A DNA stretch of 64,000 bases from Paracoccus indicus. Lineage in GTDB: Bacteria; Pseudomonadota; Alphaproteobacteria; Rhodobacterales; Rhodobacteraceae. Location: contig NZ_PYWA01000002.1 in NCBI RefSeq assembly GCF_003056335.1, forward strand, positions 1-64,000, given 5' to 3'. Positions 17,193 to 26,374 of this stretch are shown piece after piece. Made by a program: the position numbers and the translations under genes. The notes beneath the pieces were generated by a model that saw nothing but the letters and a program-made list of their open reading frames with translations, was not told where the DNA came from and searched no databases. How positions within the stretch are numbered: position 1 is the stretch's first letter; the number at the start of each line of letters is the position of its first letter.

Positions 17193-17527
17193 CGAGCACA
17201 CACCCGCGCATAACCATTCGACCAGCATGCGGGATCGGCGTCCTCTCGGATCAGCGAGCCAAGGTCATCGTGAGCGCGAGACTCTTTCGTTAATCCATTC
17301 CAGTATCCAAGCACCTCTTCCGGATAGATATTGACGTAAACAAAATAACCAGTGGGTGAGGTCAGGGTGAAACTTCCCGTCCCGTCGGGGCTACTAACGA
17401 ATTCGCAAGTTCCGGAAAAAATATCCCGCTTCGCTACGACAAGACTGCATTCAGACGGTTTTGCTGCGGCCGGTCCAGCCACGAATAGCCCTGCCACTAA
17501 GGCGGCAGAAGTTAAAATCAATTTCAT
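17189..17527 (-). CDS. Small secreted protein of unknown function
   Basis: A 112-residue protein with a clear Sec signal peptide (MKLILTSAALVAGLFVAGPAAA, cleaved after AAA at about residue 22). The mature part has four cysteines (ECSLV, GTCEF, ACWSN, RVCAR) that could form two disulfides, with aromatic-rich strands between. The start at 17527 is chosen because the signal peptide begins there; the longer reading adds 19 residues with no signal character. It is followed, with a four-base overlap, by the two-helix membrane protein. No family recognised; the pair probably acts at the cell envelope. Confidence 0.6.
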   Translation of the reverse strand: MKLILTSAALVAGLFVAGPAAAKPSECSLVVAKRDIFSGTCEFVSSPDGTGSFTLTSPTGYFVYVNIYPEEVLGYWNGLTKESRAHDDLGSLIREDADPACWSNGYARVCAR

Positions 17528-17699
17528 AGTTAATGCCTTTTTATTGAACAACTCATTATATCGTGATGATCGAATTTCGGTCAATGATAATGCACGGGGG
17601 CTCTAACGATGTAACCGCCCCTCCCCCGACAGAATCTGTGTGCCAAGGTGGGGAGAAATCCCAGCTATCGCCCCATGTCATGTCGAATTTCATGGCTGA

Positions 17700-18215
17700 G
17701 CGTCGGGGTCAGTTTTCCGTCTGTGCGATGTGCTGCTGCCTGCGCGTCCAGCCGAGCGGGTTCTAGTCATGGCTGAAGGCAGCGCTGGAACGGACGGGCG
17801 CAGGAAGGCAGACGCCGGTCTGAGTTGCTGTAAAGGTTTGGGTAAAGAGCGGCATGTTCTACGGATACCATAAGCTGCATGACGATCTGGTCGAACATGG
17901 CGAAAGTATCTGTCCGAACCACGTTCCCCGACTGGCAAAACTACAGGGATCAAAACGCAAATCAGCTATAAACACCGACCCGCTGGTTATGGTGGCTAGC
18001 CGTTGGTCGTGGTCTGCATCGCTCCGGTGAACGCCGCCGGTTCAAGAGAACCGGCGAGGCATTGATCGGCAGTTTAATGTCAAAGCGCCAGATAAAGTTT
18101 GGGACGAGACCATGCCCACCATTGGTCCGTGGACTATGGTCGAATAATATTACCTACATCCGGACGCCGGAGGGGTTCGCTTTCTTCGCAATGGTTATCG
18201 ACTTCTATACGGTAT
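17700..18215 (+). pseudogene. IS3-family OrfB remnant, heavily decayed
   Basis: Scattered plus-strand frames read CCCLRVQPSGF, KSGMFYGYHKLHDDLVEHGE, CPNHVPRLAKLQG, DRQFNVKAPDKVW and, near 18150, ITYIRTPEGFAFFAMVIDFY. In order these are successive parts of an IS3-group OrfB up to the first catalytic Asp, broken by several stops and frameshifts. The rest of the element is gone. The 17528-17699 stretch before it holds no gene that I can support. Confidence 0.65.
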
Positions 18216-18376
18216 TCAATAGGTCGAACGGTATTCAATAGATCGAGATGGCGTTCAGTTGAAAATCTTTCATCACACCGCAGCCATCTGGCTCTCCAAA
18301 CACCACCGGTTGCAGCCGACTGCTGCAGGCCCTGTAGGCCCTCGGGCACGAGACATTGTTATCGTGCCCGCACGCC

Positions 18377-18823
18377 TCAGCACTCAGCGTCCATTTGATG
18401 AAGTTTTTCAACCCGCCGACGGAAATCCTCATTTGTAGAGAATTCGGCCTTCAGGTATGAATCGATCAGGTCCAGCGCCAGCCAAGGCCCAACGATTTGT
18501 GCGCCAATGCACATTACGTTGACGTCGTCATGCTCGACGCATTGATGGGCCGAGTGGACATCATGGCAAACCGCTGCACGGATACCCTTGACCTTGTTTG
18601 CTGCAATTGATGCTCCAACACCCGTCCCACATACCAGCAGGCCCCGCTCTGCCCCGCCGTTAGCAACCGCACCGGTCACGAGTTGGGCGATGTCAGGAAA
18701 ATCGACCGGTTGATCGTCATGAGAGCCGACATCCTCGACCTCGTGACCCAACTCACGGATGTGAGACACAACCGTGGCCTTAAGCGGGAAGCCTGCGTGA
18801 TCTGATCCAATGACAATACGCAT
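18377..18823 (-). CDS. rpiB: RpiB/LacA/LacB-family sugar-phosphate isomerase
   Basis: A 148-residue cytoplasmic isomerase. Landmarks are MRIVIGSDHAGFPLK, VDFPDIAQLV, GLLVCGTGVGASIAANK (catalytic Cys in VCGTG) and RAAVCHDVHSA. Ribose-5-phosphate isomerase B interconverts ribose-5-phosphate and ribulose-5-phosphate; relatives isomerise tetrulose, allose or galactose phosphates. It is the last gene of the GntR-TRAP operon, 20 bases after dctM, so it likely acts on the phosphorylated form of the imported compound rather than serving housekeeping pentose metabolism. The exact substrate cannot be read. Confidence 0.85.
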   Translation of the reverse strand: MRIVIGSDHAGFPLKATVVSHIRELGHEVEDVGSHDDQPVDFPDIAQLVTGAVANGGAERGLLVCGTGVGASIAANKVKGIRAAVCHDVHSAHQCVEHDDVNVMCIGAQIVGPWLALDLIDSYLKAEFSTNEDFRRRVEKLHQMDAEC

Positions 18824-18843
18824 ATCTTATACCTTTCGGAGAG

Positions 18844-20118
18844 TTATCGAAGAAGACTAGGCAGCCACAGCACCAATTCGGCATGGAAGGTGATGATTGC
18901 CAGTGTTGCTAGCAGCGGCACGTAGAAGGGCAGCAATGCCCTCAGCAGCTGGCGCAAGGTGATCCTGGCAATGTCGCAGATAAGGAACAGTGACAGGCCC
19001 ATGGGGGGCGTCAGCAAGCCCAACATCAGGTTGAAGATCACTATAATTCCCAGATGGACCGGATCGACGCCGGCCAGAACCATCGGTGGCGCGATGACCG
19101 GCACCACCAGTAGCGTCGCGGTGGTGCTGTCCAGGAACATTCCTGCGATGAAGAAGATCAGGTTGGCAATGATCAGCAGCACGGCGGGACTGTCCGCGAA
19201 CTGCAGGATCCACAGGGCAAAATCTTGGGGAATCTGCTCGACCGCCAGAATCCAGCCGAACAGCGACGCGACTGCAACGATGATCAGAATCGCGCTGGTG
19301 CTGCGGACCGTCATCAGCATGGCGTTCCACAGATGCGACCAGGTCAGTTCGCGATAGAACAGGCCACTGATCAGCAGGACATAGGCGACGGTGACGGCTG
19401 CGGCTTCGGTCGGCGTGAACAGGCCCAGCAGCATGCCCGATATCATCAAAACCGGCGCGAACAGCGCGGGTAGGGCGGGAAACAGGTCAGCTCCAATTTC
19501 GCGGAGGGTCGGGGCACGGTGGGCGCGCGGCATCTTGTGGACGATGGCGAGAATGGCGGCGGTGATCATCAGCAGGACGATACAAATCAGCGCGGGCACG
19601 ATCCCGGCCAGAAGCAGTTGCACGATCGAGACGCTGGTCACCGACCCATAGACGATCAGCGGGATGCTGGGCGGAAAGATCGGCCCAACGACGGCTGACG
19701 CTGCAGTGACCGCTCCCGCGAAGGGGGCGGAAAAACCGCGTTTGCGCATTGCCGCGATCTCGATCCGGCCAAGGCCACCCACATCGGCTAGCGCCGCGCC
19801 GGACATGCCCGAAAAGATCAGGCTGGAAAAGATGTTCACTTGCGCTAGTCCGCCCGGCAATCGCCCCACCAAAGTGTCGGCAAAACGAAAGATGCGGTCG
19901 GTGACGCCCGCGAGGTTCATCAGGTTACCCACGAAGATGAAGACTGGCACTGCAACCAGCGGAAAGCTGTCCAGCGCGTAGGTCACTCGCTGCGTAAGCA
20001 GGCCGAGTGGCAACCCCTCGACCAGCACATATCCGATGGCGGGGATCAGGATGGCATAGACAACGGGGAAGCCTAGAACGAACAGCCCAAGGAAAATAAC
20101 GATCAATGCAATGCCCAT
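18844..20118 (-). CDS. dctM: TRAP transporter large membrane subunit
   Basis: A 424-residue DctM/YiaN-type protein with about twelve hydrophobic helices, which forms the transport channel of a tripartite ATP-independent periplasmic transporter driven by an ion gradient. Family motifs include FSGMSGAALADVGGLG, VTAASAVVGPIFPPSIPLIVYG and LLTPPMGLSLFLICDIA. It overlaps the dctQ stop by one base (TGATG). With dctP and dctQ it makes a complete TRAP system in the inner membrane. Confidence 0.92.
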   Translation of the reverse strand: MGIALIVIFLGLFVLGFPVVYAILIPAIGYVLVEGLPLGLLTQRVTYALDSFPLVAVPVFIFVGNLMNLAGVTDRIFRFADTLVGRLPGGLAQVNIFSSLIFSGMSGAALADVGGLGRIEIAAMRKRGFSAPFAGAVTAASAVVGPIFPPSIPLIVYGSVTSVSIVQLLLAGIVPALICIVLLMITAAILAIVHKMPRAHRAPTLREIGADLFPALPALFAPVLMISGMLLGLFTPTEAAAVTVAYVLLISGLFYRELTWSHLWNAMLMTVRSTSAILIIVAVASLFGWILAVEQIPQDFALWILQFADSPAVLLIIANLIFFIAGMFLDSTTATLLVVPVIAPPMVLAGVDPVHLGIIVIFNLMLGLLTPPMGLSLFLICDIARITLRQLLRALLPFYVPLLATLAIITFHAELVLWLPSLLR

Positions 20119-20576
20119 CAGAGTGCCACCGAACCTTGATCCGCATCGGGTTTGCGTAGCTGAAGGAAATGAACAAGACAGGAACCGGCAAAGCCGAAGG
20201 TCGTGGCCCCCATGAAAACCCAGAAAGGGATCTTAAGCGTGGGTGTTGCGCCGCGCATGTTACCTAGGATGTTTTGGAACGCGACCCATGCCAAAAATCC
20301 GCAGGTCGCAAACCCCGCAGCCGCGATCACGAAACGCAGGGCGCGGTGTAGACGGCTCGGCAGGTTGTCCAATAATTCTGACATGACAATGTTCTCGTGG
20401 CTGGCGACAACCAGCGGGTAAGCAGCGAAGACCGTGCAGATCAGAAGAAAGCGCGTCAGTTCCTCGGCGCCAACGATGGCAGATCCGATGACCTCGCGGG
20501 CGATGATCTGGATGAAAGGCACCGCAACCAATGCGGCCAGCAGCAGCACGCAGACAATTTCCAGCAGCTTGCGCAT
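20118..20576 (-). CDS. dctQ: TRAP transporter small membrane subunit
   Basis: A 152-residue DctQ-type protein with four predicted membrane helices and the family segment IIAREVIGSAIVGAEELTRF followed by FAAYPLVVASHENIVMSEL. It bridges the binding protein and DctM. The start at MRKLLEIVC (20576) is chosen because the upstream extension is polar and unlike the family. It lies 49 bases after dctP and overlaps dctM by one base. Confidence 0.9.
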   Translation of the reverse strand: MRKLLEIVCVLLLAALVAVPFIQIIAREVIGSAIVGAEELTRFLLICTVFAAYPLVVASHENIVMSELLDNLPSRLHRALRFVIAAAGFATCGFLAWVAFQNILGNMRGATPTLKIPFWVFMGATTFGFAGSCLVHFLQLRKPDADQGSVAL

Positions 20577-20625
20577 TATAGTTCCCCCCGGGTGGTGGTC
20601 GGCCCGGAGGCCGACCGGATCTTGA

Positions 20626-21612
20626 TCATTCGACCGCCATGATCTGCTCGATATAGGGCTGATAACTGGGGAAATCGCCGCTGATCTGAGCCAGAACACG
20701 CTCACGGAAGGCGTCGATGTCCAGGCCGCCCTCTTCGGTGACGACGGTCATGCCCTTCTCGGTCAGCTCGGCAACCAACTCTGCTTCCGATTCCTGCGCC
20801 CAGACCAGTGACTCTTCGGCCTTGGCGTCCAGCACCTGGGTGATCTGCGTGCGATTTTCCTGCGACAGGCCCTGCCAGACGCTCTCGTTGACGAACACGG
20901 CCAGCACCGACTGCATGTGCCCGGTCATCGCGACATGGCTCTGCACCTCATGCAGGCTATTCGAGGTGATCATGGTCAGCGGGTTCTCCTGTCCGACGAC
21001 GAGACCGGTCATCAGCGCGGTTGGCAGTTCGGCCACTTCGACTGGGGTCGGCGTCGCGCCAAAGCCCGTTACCATCGAAACCCACAGGTCCAACGGCACG
21101 GCGCGGAATGGCTTGCCTGCTAGATCATCGGGCGACTTGACCTCAAAGTTCGACGAGATGTGGCGTGCGCCGCGATAGATGCGACCGATAATCCGCACGC
21201 CGCCTTGTTCGACCAGCTGCTCGTTGATCTCTTGCAATGCGGGGGATGTCGCGGGGTCGGTTGCGGCCAGAGCATGCGCGCCATCGCGATATATGAAAGG
21301 CGCGTTGAACACCGACACGTCCGGCATCATCTGCGCAAGCGATGCGAAATCGTGATGCCCCATCTGGATCGAGCCCATCTGCACGCCGCCGACTATTTCC
21401 GACACGCCGCCCAGCTGGCTGGCCGGGAAGACCTGCACCGTCACGGCGCCGTCAGTCGCTGTCGCGATCTCTTCGGCAGCCTCAGCGGCATAGCGGGTTT
21501 GTATATCCCCCTCGGCACCGACATGGGCATAGCGTAGATCTTGCGCAAATGCCGGGATGGCGGTCAGTGTGATGGCGGCAATTGCCAGAAGCCGTCCGGT
21601 CTTGATAAACAT
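20626..21612 (-). CDS. dctP: TRAP transporter periplasmic solute-binding protein
   Basis: A 328-residue DctP-family protein with a signal peptide (MFIKTGRLLAIAAITLTAIP, cleavage near AFAQ). Family landmarks are VTVQVFPASQLGG, DLAGKPFRAVPLDLWVSMV with the ligand-pinning Arg, and VEVAELPTALMTGLVVGQENP. It delivers a carboxylate-bearing solute to DctQM. A GGGAGGGGA ribosome site precedes the ATG by a few bases. It is 23 bases downstream of the GntR gene, so regulator and transporter share a transcript. The ligand is unknown; rpiB at the operon end points to a sugar acid or polyol-type compound. Confidence 0.92.
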   Translation of the reverse strand: MFIKTGRLLAIAAITLTAIPAFAQDLRYAHVGAEGDIQTRYAAEAAEEIATATDGAVTVQVFPASQLGGVSEIVGGVQMGSIQMGHHDFASLAQMMPDVSVFNAPFIYRDGAHALAATDPATSPALQEINEQLVEQGGVRIIGRIYRGARHISSNFEVKSPDDLAGKPFRAVPLDLWVSMVTGFGATPTPVEVAELPTALMTGLVVGQENPLTMITSNSLHEVQSHVAMTGHMQSVLAVFVNESVWQGLSQENRTQITQVLDAKAEESLVWAQESEAELVAELTEKGMTVVTEEGGLDIDAFRERVLAQISGDFPSYQPYIEQIMAVE

Positions 21613-21635
21613 AGTTGTCCCCTCCCTGGGATGGT

Positions 21636-22391
21636 TCAGTTTGTCTGTTTCGCGGGGGCGCCTCGATACGTTTCGATGAGGCTACGGCGACGCAGTTCGT
21701 CTCCGATGGCAAAGTGGTCGCGCAGGCGGCGGTCGGCCTGATCAGGGTCCTTGGCTACGATCGACAGGAACACCTCCCGGTGCGCATCGACCAGAACCCG
21801 GACAATTTCTGGATTTCTGTAGGTGGTGGCACGGCGTTGGACATGGCTGCGGTGCAACAGTTCTGCCATCGCGCCGTAAAGGGTCGTCAGAGCACGGCTA
21901 TGACTGGCCGCGACGATAGACTGGTGGAACATGAAATCGGCGCGCCCACCGGCCTCTGGGTCGGTTAGCGTGTCGATCAGAGTCCCCAGCCACTGCCCAA
22001 TTCGCGCCAGATCTGATTCATTGGCACGTTCACAAGCCAGCCGTATCGCTTGGCATTCGATGGCCATCCGTGCCTGCATCACGTCCTCGAGAACATCCTG
22101 TTCCTGGGACAGACAAAAGGTGAAGAAATCCGACAACACACGAATGTCGGCCTTGGCAATATAGGTTCCACTGCCTTGCCGCACGTTGAGGAACCCCAGC
22201 ATGACAAGAGATTTCATCACCTCGCGCAGCAATGGACGACCAACGTCCAGATGCTGCGCAAGTTCGCGTTCGGGCATTACCCGGTCGCCGACCTTCAGTT
22301 CTCCTTTCAAAATACGTTCCTTGAAATAGGATACGACACGGTCCGAACCGTTCTGTTGGGCATCGCTCTCCGGACATTCGTTCACCTGCAC
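21636..22391 (-). CDS. GntR-family (FadR subfamily) transcriptional regulator
   Basis: A 251-residue regulator. Residues about 17-80 form the winged helix (ERILKGELKVGDRVMPERE, LAQHLDVGRPLLREVMKSL, GFLNVRQGSGTYIA). The all-helical FCD ligand-binding domain follows, with metal-site candidates in DFMFHQSIVAAS, and DAHREVFLSIVA. It heads the operon with dctPQM and rpiB and very likely represses it until the substrate or a metabolite binds. An inverted repeat matching the FadR-type TGGT/ACCA consensus lies just upstream of its start, which suggests autoregulation. Confidence 0.88.
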   Translation of the reverse strand: MQVNECPESDAQQNGSDRVVSYFKERILKGELKVGDRVMPERELAQHLDVGRPLLREVMKSLVMLGFLNVRQGSGTYIAKADIRVLSDFFTFCLSQEQDVLEDVMQARMAIECQAIRLACERANESDLARIGQWLGTLIDTLTDPEAGGRADFMFHQSIVAASHSRALTTLYGAMAELLHRSHVQRRATTYRNPEIVRVLVDAHREVFLSIVAKDPDQADRRLRDHFAIGDELRRRSLIETYRGAPAKQTN

Positions 22392-22399
22392 CCCTCCCG

Positions 22400-22421
22400 T
22401 GGTAAGGCAATGTTCTTACCA
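22400..22421. promoter_or_regulatory. Probable operator 1 of the GntR regulator
   Basis: TGGTAAG at 22400-22406 and its exact complement CTTACCA at 22415-22421 form a 7-base inverted repeat with an 8-base spacer. It begins 9 bases upstream of the regulator's start codon. The half-site TGGTAAG is shared with operator 2 at 22562, which supports specific recognition by the adjacent regulator. Confidence 0.55.
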
Positions 22422-22561
22422 ATCTCAGAGAACCGTCAACGACCCTTTCAATTATCCAGTAGAACCCCCCGCAAAAGCGAGGTGCGTTGATGATAAGAAC
22501 TTTATAAAATTATTAATATCATATAGTTATTTGGAATTTCCTGTGCGGGGAAGATCACAAG

Positions 22562-22576
22562 ATTGGTAAGACCAAT
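22562..22576. promoter_or_regulatory. Probable operator 2 of the GntR regulator (FadR-type palindrome)
   Basis: ATTGGTAAGACCAAT is a palindrome of the form TGGT-N3-ACCA, the classical operator of FadR/PdhR/LldR-type GntR proteins. It lies about 170 bases upstream of the regulator gene and about 300 bases upstream of the divergent serine hydrolase, inside an AT-rich stretch (22490-22600) that could hold promoters for both. Apart from these operators, 22392-22877 shows no gene. Confidence 0.6.
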
Positions 22577-22877
22577 TATTTGATCTGGTGACTTGGTGAG
22601 TTACTGTCTCTCTTATCATTGGGGCCTTAAGAACCAACTCTGGCTATGTGATTTGGCGGTGGTAGCGCCAAGTGCCGGATCTGGGAATGCCGAACCGGGG
22701 CACCGCTTCTCTGTGATGTCGAGCGCGGCCCATGCCTCTGTGTGATATATGGCATTTCTAATGGTGCCACTAAGGCAGTAAGCGAGCGATGCACCAGCAT
22801 TGCTGAACAATGGCGAACACACTACTTGCGCGTTATGCAGATCCGACGTCTGATGGTTCAAACGGATGGAGGACACC

Positions 22878-24110
22878 ATGACCCACAGCGCGCTGTATCG
22901 GACGCGAATCTTGCTGACGCTAGGCAGTCTCTGTCTTGCCTTGCCGGTTACCTTGCATGCCGAAGGCTATCCCCATGCTGACGAACCCATCGGCACCGTC
23001 GAGGATGTCTATAACGGGCACCTGACCCCCGATTTGGCGGTCAGCACCTTCCGCAACATCGACCGACTGTTCCCGACCCGGACCATCCCGGCATCAGATA
23101 GCCCCAAAGCACTGTCGGATGCGCTGGTCGATCTGCCGGGGATGGTAAGCTATCAGGTCGATGACGCGACCTATGACCTTTATGACTTCTTGTCGCTGGA
23201 CAACGTGGCCGGAATGATCGTCCTGAAGGACGGCGAAGTCGTTTACGAGACTTATCAGCGCGGCAACACCCCCGACACGCGCTGGATGTCGATGTCGGTG
23301 GCCAAATCCATCACCTCGACATTGGTCGGCGCGGCGATCGTCGATGGCTATATCAACGGATTGGAAGACATGGTCACCGATTATGTCCCGGCGCTGGCCG
23401 ACAGCGCCTATGACGGGGTCAGCATCCGCGACATCCTTTTGATGGCCTCGGGCGTGGAATGGAACGAAACCTATACCGATCCGAAGTCCGACCGTCGCGA
23501 TCTGCTGCGCGCGCAGATCGAACAGCGCCCCGGCTCTGCCATGGAGGTGATGGCCGCGTTGCCCCGCGCGCATGATCCCGGCACGCATCACACCTATTCC
23601 ACCGGAGAGACGCAGGTTCTGGGCGAGGTTGTTCACGGCGCCGTCGGCATGCCGCTGGCGGACTATCTGGCAGAAAAGATCTGGCAGCCCTACGGGATGG
23701 AGGCCGACGCGAACTGGTGGTTGGACAGCCTTGATGGCGTCGAGATCGGCGGCAGCGGCCTGTCAGCCACCCTACGGGATTTCGCCCGGTTCGGGCAGTT
23801 CTTTCTGGAGGGCGGAGAGATCGACGGCAACCCTATCCTGCCCTAAGGATGGACGGAAACCGCCGGTCAGCCGCAGAAGCTGAAAAGCGGCGAGACGATC
23901 GAGTATGGCTATATGTGGTGGCCCGGCTGGACCGGACCGTCCATCGCCGACGGCGCCTTCGCCGCAATCGGCATTCAGGGGCAGAACATCTACATCAATC
24001 CCGAACGGAACGTTGTGATTGCCACGCATATGGCGCAACCCAAGCCCGTAGGACGCGAGCCGGTCGATCCGCTCGTGGTATTCGACGCCATTTCGGCAGC
24101 GCTGGACTGA
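22878..24110 (+). pseudogene. Serine hydrolase of the beta-lactamase (class C) family, ochre-interrupted
   Basis: From 22878 (ATG after GGAGG) the frame encodes a signal peptide and a class C-type serine hydrolase: MSVAKSITSTLVG is the SxxK nucleophile motif, HTYSTGETQVL supplies the Tyr motif and FAAIGIQGQNIYINP the third motif. At 23844-23846 a TAA interrupts the frame inside NPILP-stop-GWTETAGQ; the same frame then continues without another stop to 24110, including the third motif. A single G-to-T change of a GAA codon would explain it. The protein as translated (about 322 residues) lacks the third catalytic motif. It is divergent from the GntR operon and shares its control region. Relatives are esterases or lactonases. 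Confidence 0.8.
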
Positions 24111-24209
24111 TGAGCGCCTTGTGCTGACGCGGACAGCGCAACGGATGCGGTCCGCAATAATTGCTTTAACGTGGAAATTTCTCGGAACACCAAACAGAAA
24201 GCTGGCCTC

Positions 24210-24309
24210 ATGATCGAAGATACCGACCGCCGGCACCTGCAACGTTGTGCCGACATTGCGACCGAAGCGCTAGCCCGCGGAAACGAACCCCTCGGCACGG
24301 TCCCCAAGG
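24210..24309 (+). pseudogene. Nucleoside deaminase N-terminal fragment
   Basis: The short frame MIEDTDRRHLQRCADIATEA followed by LARGNEPLGTV matches the opening of cytidine/guanine deaminase-family proteins (usually ...ALEAGDEPFGSVLV). It ends there, before the zinc-binding HAE motif, and joins unrelated sequence. It is a truncated relic about 100 bases downstream of the hydrolase. Confidence 0.5.
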
Positions 24310-24439
24310 TTAATTTCGCGGCAAGGTGTCGGAGGAGGCTATCTAAGGAGAACAGACGATATGGCTACGCGCAGACTATGACTGTGTTGATGCAAATGGA
24401 AGGCGATGCGCCGTATCATCCGAACTGGAGCTACACAAA

Positions 24440-25513
24440 ATATTCAAATACGCGTTCAGTAATCGCCACAGCTCCAAATGCTCGAGACACTGGCCCGTAT
24501 TAAACCATGTGGCATTGAGGGAAATATCCCCAAATCGTCGGTGGATCTAGCGCTCGGCCTTCAGCAAGTATCCCGCCGGCTAGGTCGTTCGCTCCATCCA
24601 TATGCTGCTGCCGAAGTGAGCAGAATCATTACGATCGCGACGCTTACTATTCAATCCGGATCGAAGAGCATGAAGTCTGCCCCCTCGATATCGAATGGGC
24701 GTTATCCGGGCGTTTGCAAACCACGCCCTGGCTCAAAAAGCAGTCGTTCACATAAGAGTTCAAGAATGGATTGAATCGCAGCCGGCCGCGGGCAATTTTC
24801 CAGAGCCATTTTTTCTCGATACGCTTCGCGAAACACATCGACGCCTCTATTCAGAGATGCCGGAAATATTTCGCCAGATCAATAATGTGGAACAGCTCGT
24901 GCCTTTTTCCCGCGGGGCGTTTCGGTCCGCGGGACAAGAGGTCGTCGTTGGGCGGCACCGTCCTCCTTCTTCCATTCACCTTGATAAATTCATGGGGTAT
25001 TTCGAGATGCGCTATTGCGGTCTCACCCGCGGAGTTATCGGGCGTATTCTGTCGATTCCGGCCGCGCATCATCGATTCAGCTATATTTACCCGTTTCTTG
25101 ACGGCAATGGGGGTGTCAGTCGATAGATGACGCACGCTATGATCCGACAGGCTGAGATTAATGGTAACGGATTGTGGTCTGTCAGCAGATGTCTGGCCTG
25201 TGGTCTGGGAGACCCAGCGGAATATATGCAGAGAATGGATATCGCCGATCATCCACGCCGGGGAGATCGTGATGGTCGCGGAAGCTTGTCAATGGCAGCT
25301 CTTAAGCAGTCAACCGATTGGTTCTTGATGGTCATGCACGAGCAAATCCGCTTCATGAACAGATCGCTGAATGTTCCAGAATTGCATACGCGATACTTCG
25401 CACTGTTAAATGACCTTATGCGCCGGGCAATGCGCGAGCGAAAACAATCATTGATCGTGCTCTCCGTCTGGGTGATGTCACGCCTGCGGATATGTCTGAC
25501 CTTCAAAATGTAG
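24440..25513 (+). pseudogene. Fic-family protein, decayed
   Basis: Several plus-strand frames together read as a Fic/DOC-type protein: GIEGNIPKSSVDLALGLQ, then SIRIEEHEVCPLDIEWAL, AVVHIRVQEWIESQPAAG, HHRFSYIYPFLDGNGGVSR and, after a stop at 25125-25127, MTHAMIRQAEINGNGLWSVS. Active Fic enzymes carry HPFxDGNGRxxR, in which His is the catalytic base for AMPylation and the Arg binds ATP. Here the motif is YPFLDGNGGVSR, so the catalytic His and the first Arg are both replaced. Together with frameshifts this marks a dead gene. Its origin may have been a toxin or an effector-type regulator. Confidence 0.7.
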
Positions 25514-26101
25514 AAAGTTGCACGGCACGAGATGACGTGGTGAACATGTCGGATATTGGTTTTCTGAAATCGGATGGGGCCAGTGGTGTATTTCGCATCG
25601 GCTTTCCGAAGGTCTATCGGCAGCGACCTTTTCCGGATATGTTTTCCTGTGTTGAAACGGGGCGTCCCGGTAATTTGCCGAATTGAACGGCGTCGATCCG
25701 CAAGGCTGACTGTCCGAATACAAGCCACAGAATGCGCGCCTGCCTATCCACCTGTGCCTGATTTTGGCGCTGGATCCGCAAAGCTATGCGAGTGTAGGTG
25801 GTTGCGTTGGCGATTGTGACGAGCTTTCGCGCGATTGCGATAATGATGAGTTTGTGGGCCTGCTGCGCTCTTTGAGCGTCTTGGCGGCTGGCTTGAGAAC
25901 TGGATTGTAACAGGCGGCGACTAGTAAAGCCTGCAACAGAACATGTCGCAAAGACCGTCACCCGCCCGCGATCGTTCACCTGTCTCGCGTCGCCCTGCTG
26001 ACGTGCGGGACTGGCACCAAGCCGGTCGTGGCAGCGGCCTCGTTTGATGTCATTCTAAGCTGTCGAAACAAATGCCAGCAATCAATCGCACCTATTTCGT
26101 T
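25514..26101 (-). pseudogene. Noncoding stretch with an IS110 C-terminal relic (about 25800-25985)
   Basis: On the minus strand, NDRGRVTVFATCSVAGFT and AHKLIIIAIARKLVTIANA recall the end of IS110 transposases (usually GKPHKLALIAVARKLLTIAN). The match is short and the frame is disrupted. No other gene in 25514-26101 can be supported. Confidence 0.4.
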
Positions 26102-26374
26102 CTACATATGGGAGTAAAGCCTTGCCAATGATGAGGCGGCAAGTAGGCCGTAACCTCCGAACAGACAAAGTTGATGCCAAGAGCGCCAGTCGGCAATCTG
26201 ATCAAGCATCTTCTGTTCAGCAATAGCGGCCATCTTCTGGCCAATTGCGTCTAGTGTGTCCTCGGGGTGCAATGTGCGCAGTTGATAAAGCAGCCTTTTG
26301 CTCTTGTTCAGCCGAATGACAGGGCATGCCAAGAGCAGCATGCCCACGGCCGTGGCCAAGTCAGCCCAAAGCAT
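26102..26374 (-). CDS. Small membrane protein of unknown function
   Basis: A 90-residue protein with a hydrophobic segment at each end (about 5-22, ATAVGMLLLACPVIRL, and 70-87, LCLFGGYGLLAASSLARL) and a charged helix between them. The ATG at 26374 overlaps the stop of the XRE regulator by one base (TGATG), which fixes the start and implies coupled translation. No family recognised. Together with the regulator and the 107-residue protein upstream it forms a three-gene minus-strand cluster. Confidence 0.5.
   Translation of the reverse strand: MLWADLATAVGMLLLACPVIRLNKSKRLLYQLRTLHPEDTLDAIGQKMAAIAEQKMLDQIADWRSWHQLCLFGGYGLLAASSLARLYSHM

Noticed and set aside
11980..23846. Stop-codon recoding, because vsr (TAG), a small frame at 27354 (TAG) and the serine hydrolase (TAA) all have single in-frame stops
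   Set aside because: Different stop codons are involved and they cluster in a region full of frameshifted relics, so ordinary decay is the simpler explanation.
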